Shown: positions 5,604 to 14,591 of the stretch, in pieces | How the letters are laid out: the number at the start of each line of letters is the position of its first letter | Numbering within the stretch: position 1 is the first letter of the stretch | Origin: an uncultured bacterium | Lineage (GTDB): Bacteria > Cyanobacteriota > Vampirovibrionia > Gastranaerophilales > Gastranaerophilaceae | Reading direction: 5' to 3' | Length of the DNA: 19,466 nt | Assembly (NCBI GenBank): GCA_902765655.1 | Contig: CACXAK010000005.1 | Location: 1 to 19,466, forward strand | The notes under the pieces: generated by a model | The model's input: only the letters and a program-made list of their open reading frames with translations | What the model was told of the DNA's origin: nothing | Databases searched by the model: none | Program-made: the position numbers and the translations under genes

Positions 5604-6983
5604 ATGGGATTACAAAAAGTAGCATTTAATTTCGTGGTTGAACGCGGCGGAAAACTCGCCAAAAGTTTGCTATGTTCAAAACCTATTCAAAAACCAATAA
5701 ATTTTAAAGGCTTAAAATATGCTCCTGCATTGGAAAAAGATACTGTTCAATTTGCGAACAAAGAACTTGCCCAAATCAATGCAAAGGCTGATGATTTAAT
5801 GCAAAAAGTCAGAAAAAGTTTTAGGGCTGATTATGTTGAAGAAAGGCTGCCGGATGTAGTTGAAAATGTTAAAAAGGGGCATATTACAACTTATGAAGAT
5901 AAAAATTATTTAAATTATAAGATTATAGAAAATTTCAAAAAAGAAAATCCTGAAGCATTTGTACTTTTCGGTGGAGAAAGATTATCTGCACAAAACTACC
6001 AAAATATAATGACAAAATATGGTGGAGTTCCTATCGAAATAGCTAAAGATACTCCAACAACCCAAATCAAACAATTATTTAAAGATATAGATGCTTTTGC
6101 TCAAAAAAATGAATTTGAGCCGACATTTCTTCATTATATGAATGCTTTAATAATGAAAAAATATAATCCAAAAACTTATGAGTATATTATTAACTCGAAT
6201 AATCAAAGAGCTATTGCAGAATTTGAAAATTGGGGTGTTTACTTTGATAAAATGCCTTCGGCTTCATTCTTTAAAAGTATAACTCCACAACAATTGCATG
6301 CAATGACAACTGATTGTTTACCACCATCAGCAACAATAAGTGATTATGTTGCCTGTAGTGATAAATATTTAGATAAAACAAGTTCCGCTGTCAGAGAATT
6401 GAGCAAAGATTTGTCTAAATGTAAATTAAGTACGGATGTAAAACTTTATCGAGGAGAAAAAACTGTTGGAATGTTTGATTCTGTTGGAGTTGATAAAGAT
6501 TTTGAAAAACAATTAAGGCAACTGCTTGAAATAAATAAGGATAAAGCCAAAAATATGAAAGTATCAAAATATACCGGAAGATATAGCAGTGAAACAAGTA
6601 CAAATTTATATGATTTCCTTTCTTCAAAAGAAACACTCACACTTGCCGATGCAATGCAGTTAGCGAAGTTTGGTGATGAGAAATTAGTTAATGAATTAAT
6701 CAAAAGAATAAAAGCTTCAAAAATTGTTGATGACCGTTTTAAATCATTGTCGTTTGATAAAGGTATGGCAGGCGGATGGATGTCACATAATGCAGGAGAT
6801 AATACAACAATCATCCAAAATGCAACCGTTAAACAAGGCACACAGGGGGGATTTCATAATGGCTCAAATGCACAATATGAGGTAATTTTAAACAACACTC
6901 CGAAAGAAGTGAAATTTTCAGATGTTATCTATCACAAAGATGGCGATTATTTTGAATTAGATTCAGTAATTCAAAATGTATAG
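5604..6983 (+). CDS. Putative ADP-ribosyltransferase-fold protein with long N-terminal region
   Basis: A 459-residue protein of no family I can name firmly. The C-terminal half has the order of motifs expected of an R-S-E class ADP-ribosyltransferase: LYRGE with Arg283, SLS at 381-383 in a FKSLSFD setting, then a glycine-rich turn and QYEVIL with Gln424 and Glu426. Such enzymes transfer ADP-ribose from NAD to a target; a QxE rather than ExE pair is typical of C3-like enzymes that modify Asn or Cys. Residues 1-50 hold a basic stretch and the string INFKGLKYAPALEKDTVQF. Residues 50-275 are mostly helical and unassigned. No signal peptide or membrane helix is evident. The frame extends 31 codons upstream to 5511, but that piece overlaps the promoter-like block and has an odd Tyr/Ile-rich composition, so I start at 5604. 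The gene is monocistronic with its own terminator. The fold is an inference from motifs. Confidence 0.6.
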   Translation: MGLQKVAFNFVVERGGKLAKSLLCSKPIQKPINFKGLKYAPALEKDTVQFANKELAQINAKADDLMQKVRKSFRADYVEERLPDVVENVKKGHITTYEDKNYLNYKIIENFKKENPEAFVLFGGERLSAQNYQNIMTKYGGVPIEIAKDTPTTQIKQLFKDIDAFAQKNEFEPTFLHYMNALIMKKYNPKTYEYIINSNNQRAIAEFENWGVYFDKMPSASFFKSITPQQLHAMTTDCLPPSATISDYVACSDKYLDKTSSAVRELSKDLSKCKLSTDVKLYRGEKTVGMFDSVGVDKDFEKQLRQLLEINKDKAKNMKVSKYTGRYSSETSTNLYDFLSSKETLTLADAMQLAKFGDEKLVNELIKRIKASKIVDDRFKSLSFDKGMAGGWMSHNAGDNTTIIQNATVKQGTQGGFHNGSNAQYEVILNNTPKEVKFSDVIYHKDGDYFELDSVIQNV

Positions 6984-7034
6984 TTTATCTTGCAGTGTTT
7001 TTAACAAAGCGTATGTGTGGCGATAACTTAAAAG

Positions 7035-7080
7035 CAATCGACGCTAAGAGTTTATCTGAGCGCCGATTGATTTTTTTTAT
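7035..7080 (+). terminator. Intrinsic terminator of the ADP-ribosyltransferase-like gene
   Basis: CAATCG-A-CGCT (7035-7045) pairs with AGCG-C-CGATTG (7059-7069) with one mismatch, then A and eight Ts (7071-7078). On the minus strand the tail is CTTTTAAG, so it may also weakly stop pgi transcripts. Confidence 0.8.
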
Positions 7081-7091
7081 TCATTATTTTA

Positions 7092-8393
7092 TTACTTAGA
7101 AATTCTGCCCGGTACAACAACTCCGCCTTTTAAATTCTTTTTATAAAATTCAACGTGCGGCTGAAGTACACTGTCAAGAACTTCAGGGAAACCTGAATTA
7201 TTCATAATTCTTGTTACGATTTCCTGATAAACTGTTGCAAATGCTCTTAACTGAGTTAATCTGCCTGCTGCTTCAGGAGTTAGTCCCATACCTTTTGTTT
7301 CAACACGTTCAACAAATAACGATCCGGTTACGGAGTATGATTTAGTTAATGCATCAATGTAACTTTCCGAATTTTCTTTGCATTCACCCTTATCAACAGG
7401 AACAGTCAATGCGAACACAAGTTTATTTGCAGGGTTGAAATGTGCCTCTGCACTGTGATGCATAGCATCAGGAACTTTTGCAACCTGCTTTAAAGTATCT
7501 TTTACAGATTCATTCTGCATTTGAGCGTGCCAATAAACTGTATTTTCAAAGATTGCGCCCATATATTGATGAACAGATGCGTCAATCCCGTTTGACTTTG
7601 CATCAGCCCAGAAGATTCCTTCTTTTAAAGCGTCATTAATTCCCAAATCAGCGCTCAATGATTCCTGAGAAACTGCCTGAGCCGAATTTAACATTATAAT
7701 CATATCTTCTTTTTTCATTCCCGCATACGCAAGTGTGAAAAGTGCGTGATCGTCAAATGCACTGAATCTTCCGCCTACATCATCGTGAATAAACAAATCG
7801 CCAATCCAATTGTTTTCATTTGATGTTCTGCGGAGTTCTGATTTTTCTGAATTTGCATCAGTTACGGCAATAAAATGTTTGTTTGCAAGAATTTTTGCTT
7901 CACTTTCAGATTTTCCCTGAGATTTGTATGCTTCAACAAGGCGATTTAAAATTCTCAAAAATCCGTCTTTTGTTTCAAATGTTGAACCGGATTTTGATGC
8001 GATAAGGTAATTTGAGCTTGTAACGTCATTACCTAATCTGTATAAAAATCTTTCCCAGCTTGAAGAATCGATATCAGAATAAAATTCAATATCAGTTCTG
8101 TTAATATTCAAACCATTGATACTGAGCATGTGTTCAACTGTGTGTTTTGAACCGCCAATACCCATTACGCTTAGTGTTTTTGCCCCAGTTGCATTTTTTA
8201 AAGCAGAAACCATTGAATAAATTTCATCAACTCTTTGTGCTTGTTTTGACGGTAAATCAACCCAATTTAAAAACTGACCGGTTTTATTTGCTCGTGAAGA
8301 AAATTCATTTACAAATTCTGAAACTTTTGAAGAATAGCCGCTAAAATCTATACCTGAGAAATCAGCAGTCAAACTTGAACTTTTAGTCAACAT
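7092..8393 (-). CDS. pgi: Glucose-6-phosphate isomerase
   Basis: Interconverts glucose 6-phosphate and fructose 6-phosphate in glycolysis and gluconeogenesis, in the cytoplasm. Seen: the GIGGS turn near residues 78-82, the phosphate-binding SKSGST at 133-138, the first family signature around GGRFS with Arg209, and at the C terminus QPHVEFYK (411-418). The last corresponds to the second signature QxGVExxK with the Gly replaced by His; Lys418 would be the conserved active-site lysine. I place the start at ATG 8393 (433 residues): AAAGG at 8404-8400 is six bases away, whereas it abuts the alternative ATG at 8399. The length fits bacterial enzymes of about 430-450 residues. It is a single gene, divergent from the efflux operon. 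Confidence 0.93.
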   Translation of the reverse strand: MLTKSSSLTADFSGIDFSGYSSKVSEFVNEFSSRANKTGQFLNWVDLPSKQAQRVDEIYSMVSALKNATGAKTLSVMGIGGSKHTVEHMLSINGLNINRTDIEFYSDIDSSSWERFLYRLGNDVTSSNYLIASKSGSTFETKDGFLRILNRLVEAYKSQGKSESEAKILANKHFIAVTDANSEKSELRRTSNENNWIGDLFIHDDVGGRFSAFDDHALFTLAYAGMKKEDMIIMLNSAQAVSQESLSADLGINDALKEGIFWADAKSNGIDASVHQYMGAIFENTVYWHAQMQNESVKDTLKQVAKVPDAMHHSAEAHFNPANKLVFALTVPVDKGECKENSESYIDALTKSYSVTGSLFVERVETKGMGLTPEAAGRLTQLRAFATVYQEIVTRIMNNSGFPEVLDSVLQPHVEFYKKNLKGGVVVPGRISK

Positions 8394-8417
8394 AATCATC
8401 CTTTCTTTTTTATAAAC

Positions 8418-8447
8418 ATTTTACAGGTTAAATTTTATCACAAACAA
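8418..8447 (-). promoter_or_regulatory. Putative pgi promoter
   Basis: On the minus strand TTGTTT (8447-8442) and TAAAAT (8423-8418) are 18 bases apart. The start near 8411 leaves a short leader that contains the AAAGG ribosome-binding site. Confidence 0.42.
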
Positions 8448-8529
8448 AAACATATAAAAATCCTTGAAAGTTGAATGTGCCCTATATTTATGTTTTAATT
8501 TGTTCATAAATATTTGTTGGAGAGAAAAT

Positions 8530-9702
8530 ATGAAATTAAATATAAAAATGACTCGAAAAAAGCTGGCAATACTGATTTTGATAATTATTATCGTGCCTAT
8601 TGTATATAATAAACTGTCAGGACTCGTAACAGGTTTGATTATGCAACAGATGATGAAAATGCCAAAAGAAGTTGTTGTGGATTATCCTGTCAACACGAAT
8701 TCTTTTGTGCAGGCAGAATCAACAGGACGTGTTGAAGCAAAATATTCAATTGATGTAATGGCACGTGTCGCCGGTTTTTTGCAGAAAAAATATTTTAAAG
8801 AAGGTGATTTTGTAAAAAAAGATCAGGTGCTTTTTCAAATCGATCCTCAGGAATTTCAGTTGGAAGTCCGCAATTCTCAGGCAAATGTAAATCAGTACAG
8901 CGCATTGTTATTGAACTCCCAAAAGGAATTAGACAGAGCAAATGCATTAATAAAAGAAGATTTAGTCAGCCATTCTTATGTCGATCAGTCCTTGGCATCA
9001 AGAAACCAAAATCAGGCACTATTAGATGCTGCAAGACAAAAGCTGCAATTGGCAAAAGTTAATTTAGGTTATACAACAATAAAATCCCCGATTGACGGCA
9101 GAATCGGAAAAATTAAAATTACTGAGGGGAACTATGTATCTTTAACATCAGGACCTTTGGTCAATGTTTCAAGTATTAATCCTGTTTATGTCACATTCAG
9201 TCTCCGAACTTCTGATTTTGTAAAAATGCTCCGGGCAAGTGACAAATTTAAAGATGTTAAGGTTAAGGTTCAATTTGAAGGCGGAAGATGGTATGACAAC
9301 ACAGGGGTTGTGGATTTTGTAGATAATCAGATTGATAAAAATTCAGGTTCTATACAAATGAGAGCAACTTTTGAAAACCCTAAAGGATGGCTCGTCCCCG
9401 GAGATTATATGAAAGTATCACTAATATCACCCCAAAAGTTCAAATATATGACTGTGCCTCAGGCATGTACAAAGGGTGATGCTATGAGCGGTTATTATGT
9501 TTGGGTTGTAGATAAGGACAACAAGGCAGTAAGAAAGGATATTAAAGTTTCTGATGAAATAGATAATCATTGGATTGTAGAGTCAGGTCTTAGTGCAAAA
9601 GACAGGGTTGTTGTTGCGGGAGTCCAAAATATCAATGTAGAAGGTCAAAAAGTAAAGATTCTAACCAAAAAAGAATATGAAAAGAAACAAAAAGAAGAAT
9701 AA
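8530..9702 (+). CDS. RND efflux membrane fusion protein (periplasmic adaptor, AcrA/MexA type)
   Basis: A 390-residue periplasmic adaptor that joins the RND pump to the outer-membrane channel. A hydrophobic anchor spans about residues 11-27, with no lipobox cysteine. The split lipoyl domain comes as two halves (about 68-108 and 181-213, the second with LGYTTIKSPIDGRIGKI) around an alpha-helical hairpin (about 108-180). A beta-barrel (about 218-300) and a membrane-proximal domain follow. The ATG at 8530 has GGAG at 8519-8522 with a 7-base spacer. An upstream TTG at 8464 keeps the frame open but gives a Cys-rich extension with no ribosome-binding site, so I reject it. It is the first gene of a three-gene efflux operon. 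No regulator gene lies next to it, and I see no convincing promoter. Confidence 0.93.
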   Translation: MKLNIKMTRKKLAILILIIIIVPIVYNKLSGLVTGLIMQQMMKMPKEVVVDYPVNTNSFVQAESTGRVEAKYSIDVMARVAGFLQKKYFKEGDFVKKDQVLFQIDPQEFQLEVRNSQANVNQYSALLLNSQKELDRANALIKEDLVSHSYVDQSLASRNQNQALLDAARQKLQLAKVNLGYTTIKSPIDGRIGKIKITEGNYVSLTSGPLVNVSSINPVYVTFSLRTSDFVKMLRASDKFKDVKVKVQFEGGRWYDNTGVVDFVDNQIDKNSGSIQMRATFENPKGWLVPGDYMKVSLISPQKFKYMTVPQACTKGDAMSGYYVWVVDKDNKAVRKDIKVSDEIDNHWIVESGLSAKDRVVVAGVQNINVEGQKVKILTKKEYEKKQKEE

Positions 9703-9705
9703 AAC

Positions 9706-12700
9706 ATGAAAAAAATATTTAATAAAAAAAACTTATATTTCTTTATACAAAAACCGAGATTTGCACTTGTAATATCAATCTGTATTATTTTGATGGGTTT
9801 GATATCTCTTGCAGGTCTGAAGCAGGAAAGTTATCCTGATGTTACCCCGCCGCAAATTCAGGTTAGTGCCAACTATATGGGTGCAAGTGCCGAGGTTGTT
9901 GAATCTTCGGTTGCGACAGTATTGGAGCAAAAACTAAACGGTGTTGAAAATCTTACATATATGACTTCAACCTGCTATGACGGGATGTATCAGCTAAAGA
10001 TGTTCTTTAAAGTCGGTACGGATAAAAACGTAAACCTTATGAATGTTCAAAACCGTATTCAGCAGGTGCAGTCACAATTGCCTGAAGATGTCCAAAGAAC
10101 AGGTGTAACGGCAATTAGCAGGACGTCCGGTTCCGGTGCTGTAATCTTAACTCTCTATCCTGAAAGAGGAAATTGGTCACAATTAGATCTTACAAATTAT
10201 GGTGCTATATATGTAAAGGACGAACTAAAACGTGTTGACGGGGTTGCGGATGTTGATGTTTACGGTTCAGGTGATTATTCAATGAGAATATGGCTTGATC
10301 CTCAAAAGATGGCAGGATTAAATATTTCAACAAGTGAGGTAAGAGCTGCCATTCGTGCCCAAAACACACAAGTAACTGCGGGGGCCTTGGGACAAAGACC
10401 AACTGATGATGAACAGGCATTGCAGATTACATTAAAAACAAAAGGCAGATTGCAGGATGTTAAAGAGTTTGAAAATATAATCATTCGCTCAAATATTGAC
10501 GGATCTAATGTCAAAATTAAGGATATTGCAAAAGTTGAATTGGGTGCGCAAACTTATCAGAATCTTGGTCTGGTTGACGGTAAACCGTCTGCGGTTATTG
10601 TTATTTCCCAATTGCCTGATGCTAATGTTATAAATATGTCCAAGGCAATACATAAAAAAGTTGATGAATTGAATTCAAGACTTAATAACGGGTTGAAAAT
10701 TGTTACAGTTAAAGATGATGCCGAATATATAGAAGAATCAATGTCAGAAGTCGAGTTCACAATTCTGTTAACAGGTTTAATTGTTGTATTGATTATTTAT
10801 TTATTCCTTGGGGACGGAATGGCAACATTGGTTCCTTGTGCAACTATTCCTGTTTCTTTAATCGGGACATTTTTTGCGCTGAAAGTTTTGGGAATGTCCA
10901 TTAATTTGTTGTCATTGTTTGCTTTGGTATTGGCTGTCGGTGTTGTTGTCGATGATGCTATTGTTGTTATTGAAAATGTTAAACGGCATATAGAAGAAGG
11001 AAAATCTGCAATTGTTGCAACTCAGCTGACTATGGAAGAAGTCGGGGCGTCTCTTGTTGCGATGGCAATGGTTTTGATGGCCGTATTTGTTCCTATTATA
11101 TTTATGGGCGGAATGACAGGTGTAATGTATAAGCAATTTGCGGTTTGTATTGCTGTTTCTATTGCTATTTCCGCGATATGTGCGCTTTCTCTTTCTCCTG
11201 CAATGTGCTCTCATTTCTTGGGAAGAAAAATGAATTTTGAAATTGATATGCATGAACACTCTTTAAAAGCTAGATTTAAACATATTTTGTGCAGAATTAA
11301 TAACAAAACAATGAAATATGTTGAAAAATTCAATGAGGGATTTGATAAGCTCGAAAGTTTTTATATGGAATTTGTCGAAAAGTTTGTTTATGACAAAAAA
11401 CTTACCATAATATTTTATATTGCGATATTATTGTTAACCGCAGGTGCGTTTAAGATTACCTCAACGGGTTTTATTCCTGATGAAGACCAAAAGGTTTTGA
11501 TTGCAAGTATAACATTGCCTGACGGTGCGTCTTTACCGAGAACAGAAGAAGTTGCAAGACGATTTATTTCTCAGGTGAGTGAAATTGATGGTGTAGATAA
11601 GAAAAAAGTAACGGTATTTGGCGGGAATGGGGCATCAAATTCAGCTTTTGCCATCATTCTTTTGAAAGGTTACGATTACAGAAACATAGGCCCGTTAAGA
11701 TGGATAAAACGTAAAATTCAGGGAAAAGATACTGATCTTTCACACGTTGCAATACTGAATAAGATAAGGAAAATTGCTGCAAATACAAAAGAAGCATCAA
11801 TTATATCGTTTTCTCCTCCTGCAATTCAGGGTATGAGTATGATGGGCGGTTTTGAATTCCAAATGCTTTCGCAGGGGGATTATACCTCACAACAGATGGA
11901 GCAATGGGCAAATAAACTCATTATGGCCGCAAATCAGGATAAATCATTATCAAACGTAAATACTACATTCCAGGCAAATGTACCTCAGTATATTCTCGAT
12001 ATAGATTATGCAAAAGCTATGGCTCAAAATGTAGATTTGCAGGAATTATATGCTACTCTGGCATCAATGCTCGGGACTTATTATGTTAATGACTTTAATA
12101 AGTACGGGCGTGTATTCAAGGTAGAATTACAGGCATTGAGCAAATTCAGAGATAAAGCAACCGACCTTGAAGGTATATATGTTACAAACAGAGCAGGAGT
12201 TCAGGTTCCTGTGTTGTCGCTTGTTACTCTCAGACAAACAATAGGTACAGCTTCAATTACGAGATATAACCTTTATACATCTGTTCAGATTCAGGGGCAG
12301 CAGACTCCCGGTAAAAGTACGGGTGACGCAATGCGGGCCATGGAAGATGTTGCAAAACGCGTTTTGCCATCAGATATGACATTTGACTGGTCGGGAACTT
12401 CAGCGCAAGAAAGAGAAGCATCCGGTCAGACAATTTTAATTGTAAGTTTTGCGTTGATATTTGTGTACTTATTCCTGGTTGCGCTGTATGAAAGTTATAC
12501 AATACCGTTTGCGGTACTTCTGATTTCTCCTGTTGCCGCTTTGGGAGCATTATTATTCCAATTGATGATAAATCAGGCCTTCGATATTTATTCGCAGGTT
12601 GGTATGATCACCTTAATAGGTCTTGCAGCGAAGCAATCAATTTTGATTGTTGAGTTTGCAAAAACAGAGCATGAGGAAAACGGTTTGTCTATTCGTGATG

Positions 12701-12966
12701 CTGCTCTAAAAGCCGCAAAATTAAGGTTTAGGGCAATTATGATGACAGAACTTGCATTTATTATCGGGGTATTACCAATGATTTTTGCAAACGGCGCGGG
12801 TGCAAATTCAAGAATTTCGGTTGGCTCAACCGTATTTGGCGGTATGGTTGCAGCCGCAACAGTCGGTGCTGTTCTTACCCCGGCATTTTATGTAATTGTG
12901 CAGGAATTTGTTGATAAATTCCCGAAACATCTGATAACGGAACAGGATTTGACATACGAAGAATAA
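9706..12966 (+). CDS. RND multidrug efflux transporter (HAE1/AcrB type)
   Basis: A 1086-residue proton-driven pump of the inner membrane that exports amphiphilic compounds through the adaptor and outer channel. It has the usual duplicated layout: one helix, a large periplasmic porter/docking part, six helices, a second periplasmic part, and final helices. The proton-relay aspartates are present in GVVVDDAIVVIENV (Asp416, Asp417), as is the matching lysine in GLAAKQSILIVEFAK (Lys976). The N terminus (SYPDVTPPQIQVSANYMGAS) is typical of the hydrophobe/amphiphile class rather than the metal class. It is about 40-50 residues longer than AcrB, partly from a longer charged cytoplasmic stretch after the sixth helix (about residues 505-565). 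Only three bases separate it from the adaptor gene, so translation is probably coupled. The substrate cannot be read from sequence. Confidence 0.95.
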   Translation: MKKIFNKKNLYFFIQKPRFALVISICIILMGLISLAGLKQESYPDVTPPQIQVSANYMGASAEVVESSVATVLEQKLNGVENLTYMTSTCYDGMYQLKMFFKVGTDKNVNLMNVQNRIQQVQSQLPEDVQRTGVTAISRTSGSGAVILTLYPERGNWSQLDLTNYGAIYVKDELKRVDGVADVDVYGSGDYSMRIWLDPQKMAGLNISTSEVRAAIRAQNTQVTAGALGQRPTDDEQALQITLKTKGRLQDVKEFENIIIRSNIDGSNVKIKDIAKVELGAQTYQNLGLVDGKPSAVIVISQLPDANVINMSKAIHKKVDELNSRLNNGLKIVTVKDDAEYIEESMSEVEFTILLTGLIVVLIIYLFLGDGMATLVPCATIPVSLIGTFFALKVLGMSINLLSLFALVLAVGVVVDDAIVVIENVKRHIEEGKSAIVATQLTMEEVGASLVAMAMVLMAVFVPIIFMGGMTGVMYKQFAVCIAVSIAISAICALSLSPAMCSHFLGRKMNFEIDMHEHSLKARFKHILCRINNKTMKYVEKFNEGFDKLESFYMEFVEKFVYDKKLTIIFYIAILLLTAGAFKITSTGFIPDEDQKVLIASITLPDGASLPRTEEVARRFISQVSEIDGVDKKKVTVFGGNGASNSAFAIILLKGYDYRNIGPLRWIKRKIQGKDTDLSHVAILNKIRKIAANTKEASIISFSPPAIQGMSMMGGFEFQMLSQGDYTSQQMEQWANKLIMAANQDKSLSNVNTTFQANVPQYILDIDYAKAMAQNVDLQELYATLASMLGTYYVNDFNKYGRVFKVELQALSKFRDKATDLEGIYVTNRAGVQVPVLSLVTLRQTIGTASITRYNLYTSVQIQGQQTPGKSTGDAMRAMEDVAKRVLPSDMTFDWSGTSAQEREASGQTILIVSFALIFVYLFLVALYESYTIPFAVLLISPVAALGALLFQLMINQAFDIYSQVGMITLIGLAAKQSILIVEFAKTEHEENGLSIRDAALKAAKLRFRAIMMTELAFIIGVLPMIFANGAGANSRISVGSTVFGGMVAAATVGAVLTPAFYVIVQEFVDKFPKHLITEQDLTYEE

Positions 12967-12998
12967 AAAAATATATCCAAATATACAAAGGAAACAGT

Positions 12999-14591
12999 AT
13001 GAAAAAGATTTTTAATATAGCATTGATAATATCAGTAATAGCAATCGGAACAGGTGCAACTTTTGCAAAAAAAACTAATGTGTCTGTGACAATGCCCGAT
13101 GAAGAAATAGTTCAGCAAATTAAAAATGACAAAGCTCAGGTTCTTGGGAATACAAAAGGTAAGCAAAATGTTCAGCCGGTTCAGATTGTAAAGCCGGAGA
13201 AAAATAAAAAAGTTAATAAAAGACAAGAAAACAAAAAATCAAAATTAACAGCAAAATCAAAAGAAAGTTCGTCAGCGGAAGCCGAAGGAATGTATGAAAG
13301 TAAATTCCCTGTTATAGAAAGTAATATTAATTTTTATGACACTTCAAATATTCCGCAGGAAGTCAGCTTGGAAGATTGTATAAAGCTTGCTATTAATCAT
13401 AATCCGACAATTATGTCTGCAATAAGTAATGCTGAAATTTTTAAAACAAGAATCGGTCAGGCGTGGTCTAATTATTTTCCTAAATTGAGTGCCGGGGTCA
13501 GCTATTCAAGAAACGATATGCTTATGACAATGGGCGGAGCTATGGTAGGAATGATTCCGCAAAAATACAACTTATTTTATGTCCCGACACTATCAGGGGA
13601 GATGATGTTGTTTGATTTCGGTAAAACAAAAGCTCAGGCAGATAATGCAGAAAAAATTTATGAATCCTCAAGATTTGATGCCGAAACAAGTATAGAAAAT
13701 GTAATTTATAATGTCAAAGTTACATATTACAATATGGTTTTTGCAAAGATTCAGAAAGAAGTATATGCTGAAACGGTAAAAGATTATGAATTGCAGCTAA
13801 AACAGGCAAGAGCATATTATGAAATAGGTAATAAACCGAAAATTGATGTAACTTACGCTGAGTATAACCTCGGGAAAGCTCAATTAAATGAAATCAAGGC
13901 AAAAAATACCCTTGAGCTTGCTGCGGTTCAGCTTGCAAATGCTGTCGGAATCCCTGAGCTTGCAGGAGTTGTTCTGAAAGACAAATTAAACACAAAAGAA
14001 TATCAGGTCGATTTTGCAAATTTGATTGAAACAGCTCAAAGTTCAAGGCCTTCATTGCTATCAGCCAAGAAAAAAATGGATGCGGCAGAATTAGCTGTAA
14101 GGGCTTCAAAAAGGGCTTTTACTCCGAGTATTAATGGCTTTGGATCATTCCAATACGGGGGACGCCAAATTAATAGTGATTATGGTTATCAGTTTGGTTT
14201 GAATATGCAATATTCAAATGTTAATTTGATGAAAATGAAAAAACAAATGGATGAAGCAACCGCAGCATATAAAAAAGCCGTTGCAGATTACGAAAAAGAA
14301 AAACAAAATGTATATCTTGATGTAAAAAGTGCTTATATCAGTTTGATGAATGATTATGACAGTATAAGGGTTTCAAAACTTGCGCTGCAACAGGCAAAAG
14401 AGCAACAATATCAGGCATTCCGCAGATATCAGGTCGGATTAGGCGATGCGATAGAATTCAAGGATTCCGAAAATACATATCTGAATGCTCAATTGGATTA
14501 TTATAACGTAGTTTTGAATTATAATATTCACGCTGCAGAAATCGAACGTGTAATCGGTGCTCCGATTAAAGAATCTGATGTTGAATTATAA
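12999..14591 (+). CDS. TolC-family outer-membrane efflux channel
   Basis: A 530-residue outer-membrane factor that completes the tripartite pump. The signal peptide spans residues 1-23, with cleavage after TFA. Two OEP repeats follow, the first from about residue 122 (SLEDCIKLAINHNP) to about 315 and the second from about 340 to 525, each with long helices and beta segments. Between the signal and the first repeat lies an unusual stretch of about 100 residues, strongly basic at 65-90 (KPEKNKKVNKRQENKKSK) and apparently disordered; TolC itself has none. The ATG follows AAGGA at a good spacing and lies 32 bases after the pump gene. The stop codon overlaps that of the convergent gene on the minus strand, and no terminator is seen. 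Confidence 0.93.
   Translation: MKKIFNIALIISVIAIGTGATFAKKTNVSVTMPDEEIVQQIKNDKAQVLGNTKGKQNVQPVQIVKPEKNKKVNKRQENKKSKLTAKSKESSSAEAEGMYESKFPVIESNINFYDTSNIPQEVSLEDCIKLAINHNPTIMSAISNAEIFKTRIGQAWSNYFPKLSAGVSYSRNDMLMTMGGAMVGMIPQKYNLFYVPTLSGEMMLFDFGKTKAQADNAEKIYESSRFDAETSIENVIYNVKVTYYNMVFAKIQKEVYAETVKDYELQLKQARAYYEIGNKPKIDVTYAEYNLGKAQLNEIKAKNTLELAAVQLANAVGIPELAGVVLKDKLNTKEYQVDFANLIETAQSSRPSLLSAKKKMDAAELAVRASKRAFTPSINGFGSFQYGGRQINSDYGYQFGLNMQYSNVNLMKMKKQMDEATAAYKKAVADYEKEKQNVYLDVKSAYISLMNDYDSIRVSKLALQQAKEQQYQAFRRYQVGLGDAIEFKDSENTYLNAQLDYYNVVLNYNIHAAEIERVIGAPIKESDVEL

Noticed and set aside
6446..6841. Antisense open frame of 131 codons inside the ADP-ribosyltransferase-like gene
   Set aside because: Its composition is that of reverse-complemented coding DNA, and the plus frame carries the ordered motifs and terminator.
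8464..8492. TTGAAA followed 17 bases later by TTTATG as a promoter for the efflux operon
   Set aside because: The -10 match is only three of six, which is expected by chance in DNA this AT-rich.
8464..8529. TTG-initiated extension of the membrane fusion protein
   Set aside because: It adds 22 Cys/aromatic residues before the real anchor and has no ribosome site, while ATG 8530 has GGAG with a 7-base spacer.
10912..11259. Antisense open frame of 115 codons inside the RND pump gene
   Set aside because: It is opposite a strongly conserved membrane region, has His/Asn-rich unnatural composition and no ribosome site; a shadow of the coding strand.
14551..14568. Perfect hairpin TAATCGG-TGCT-CCGATTA near the end of the efflux channel gene
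   Set aside because: It is within coding sequence and has no T tract on either strand, so it is not an intrinsic terminator.
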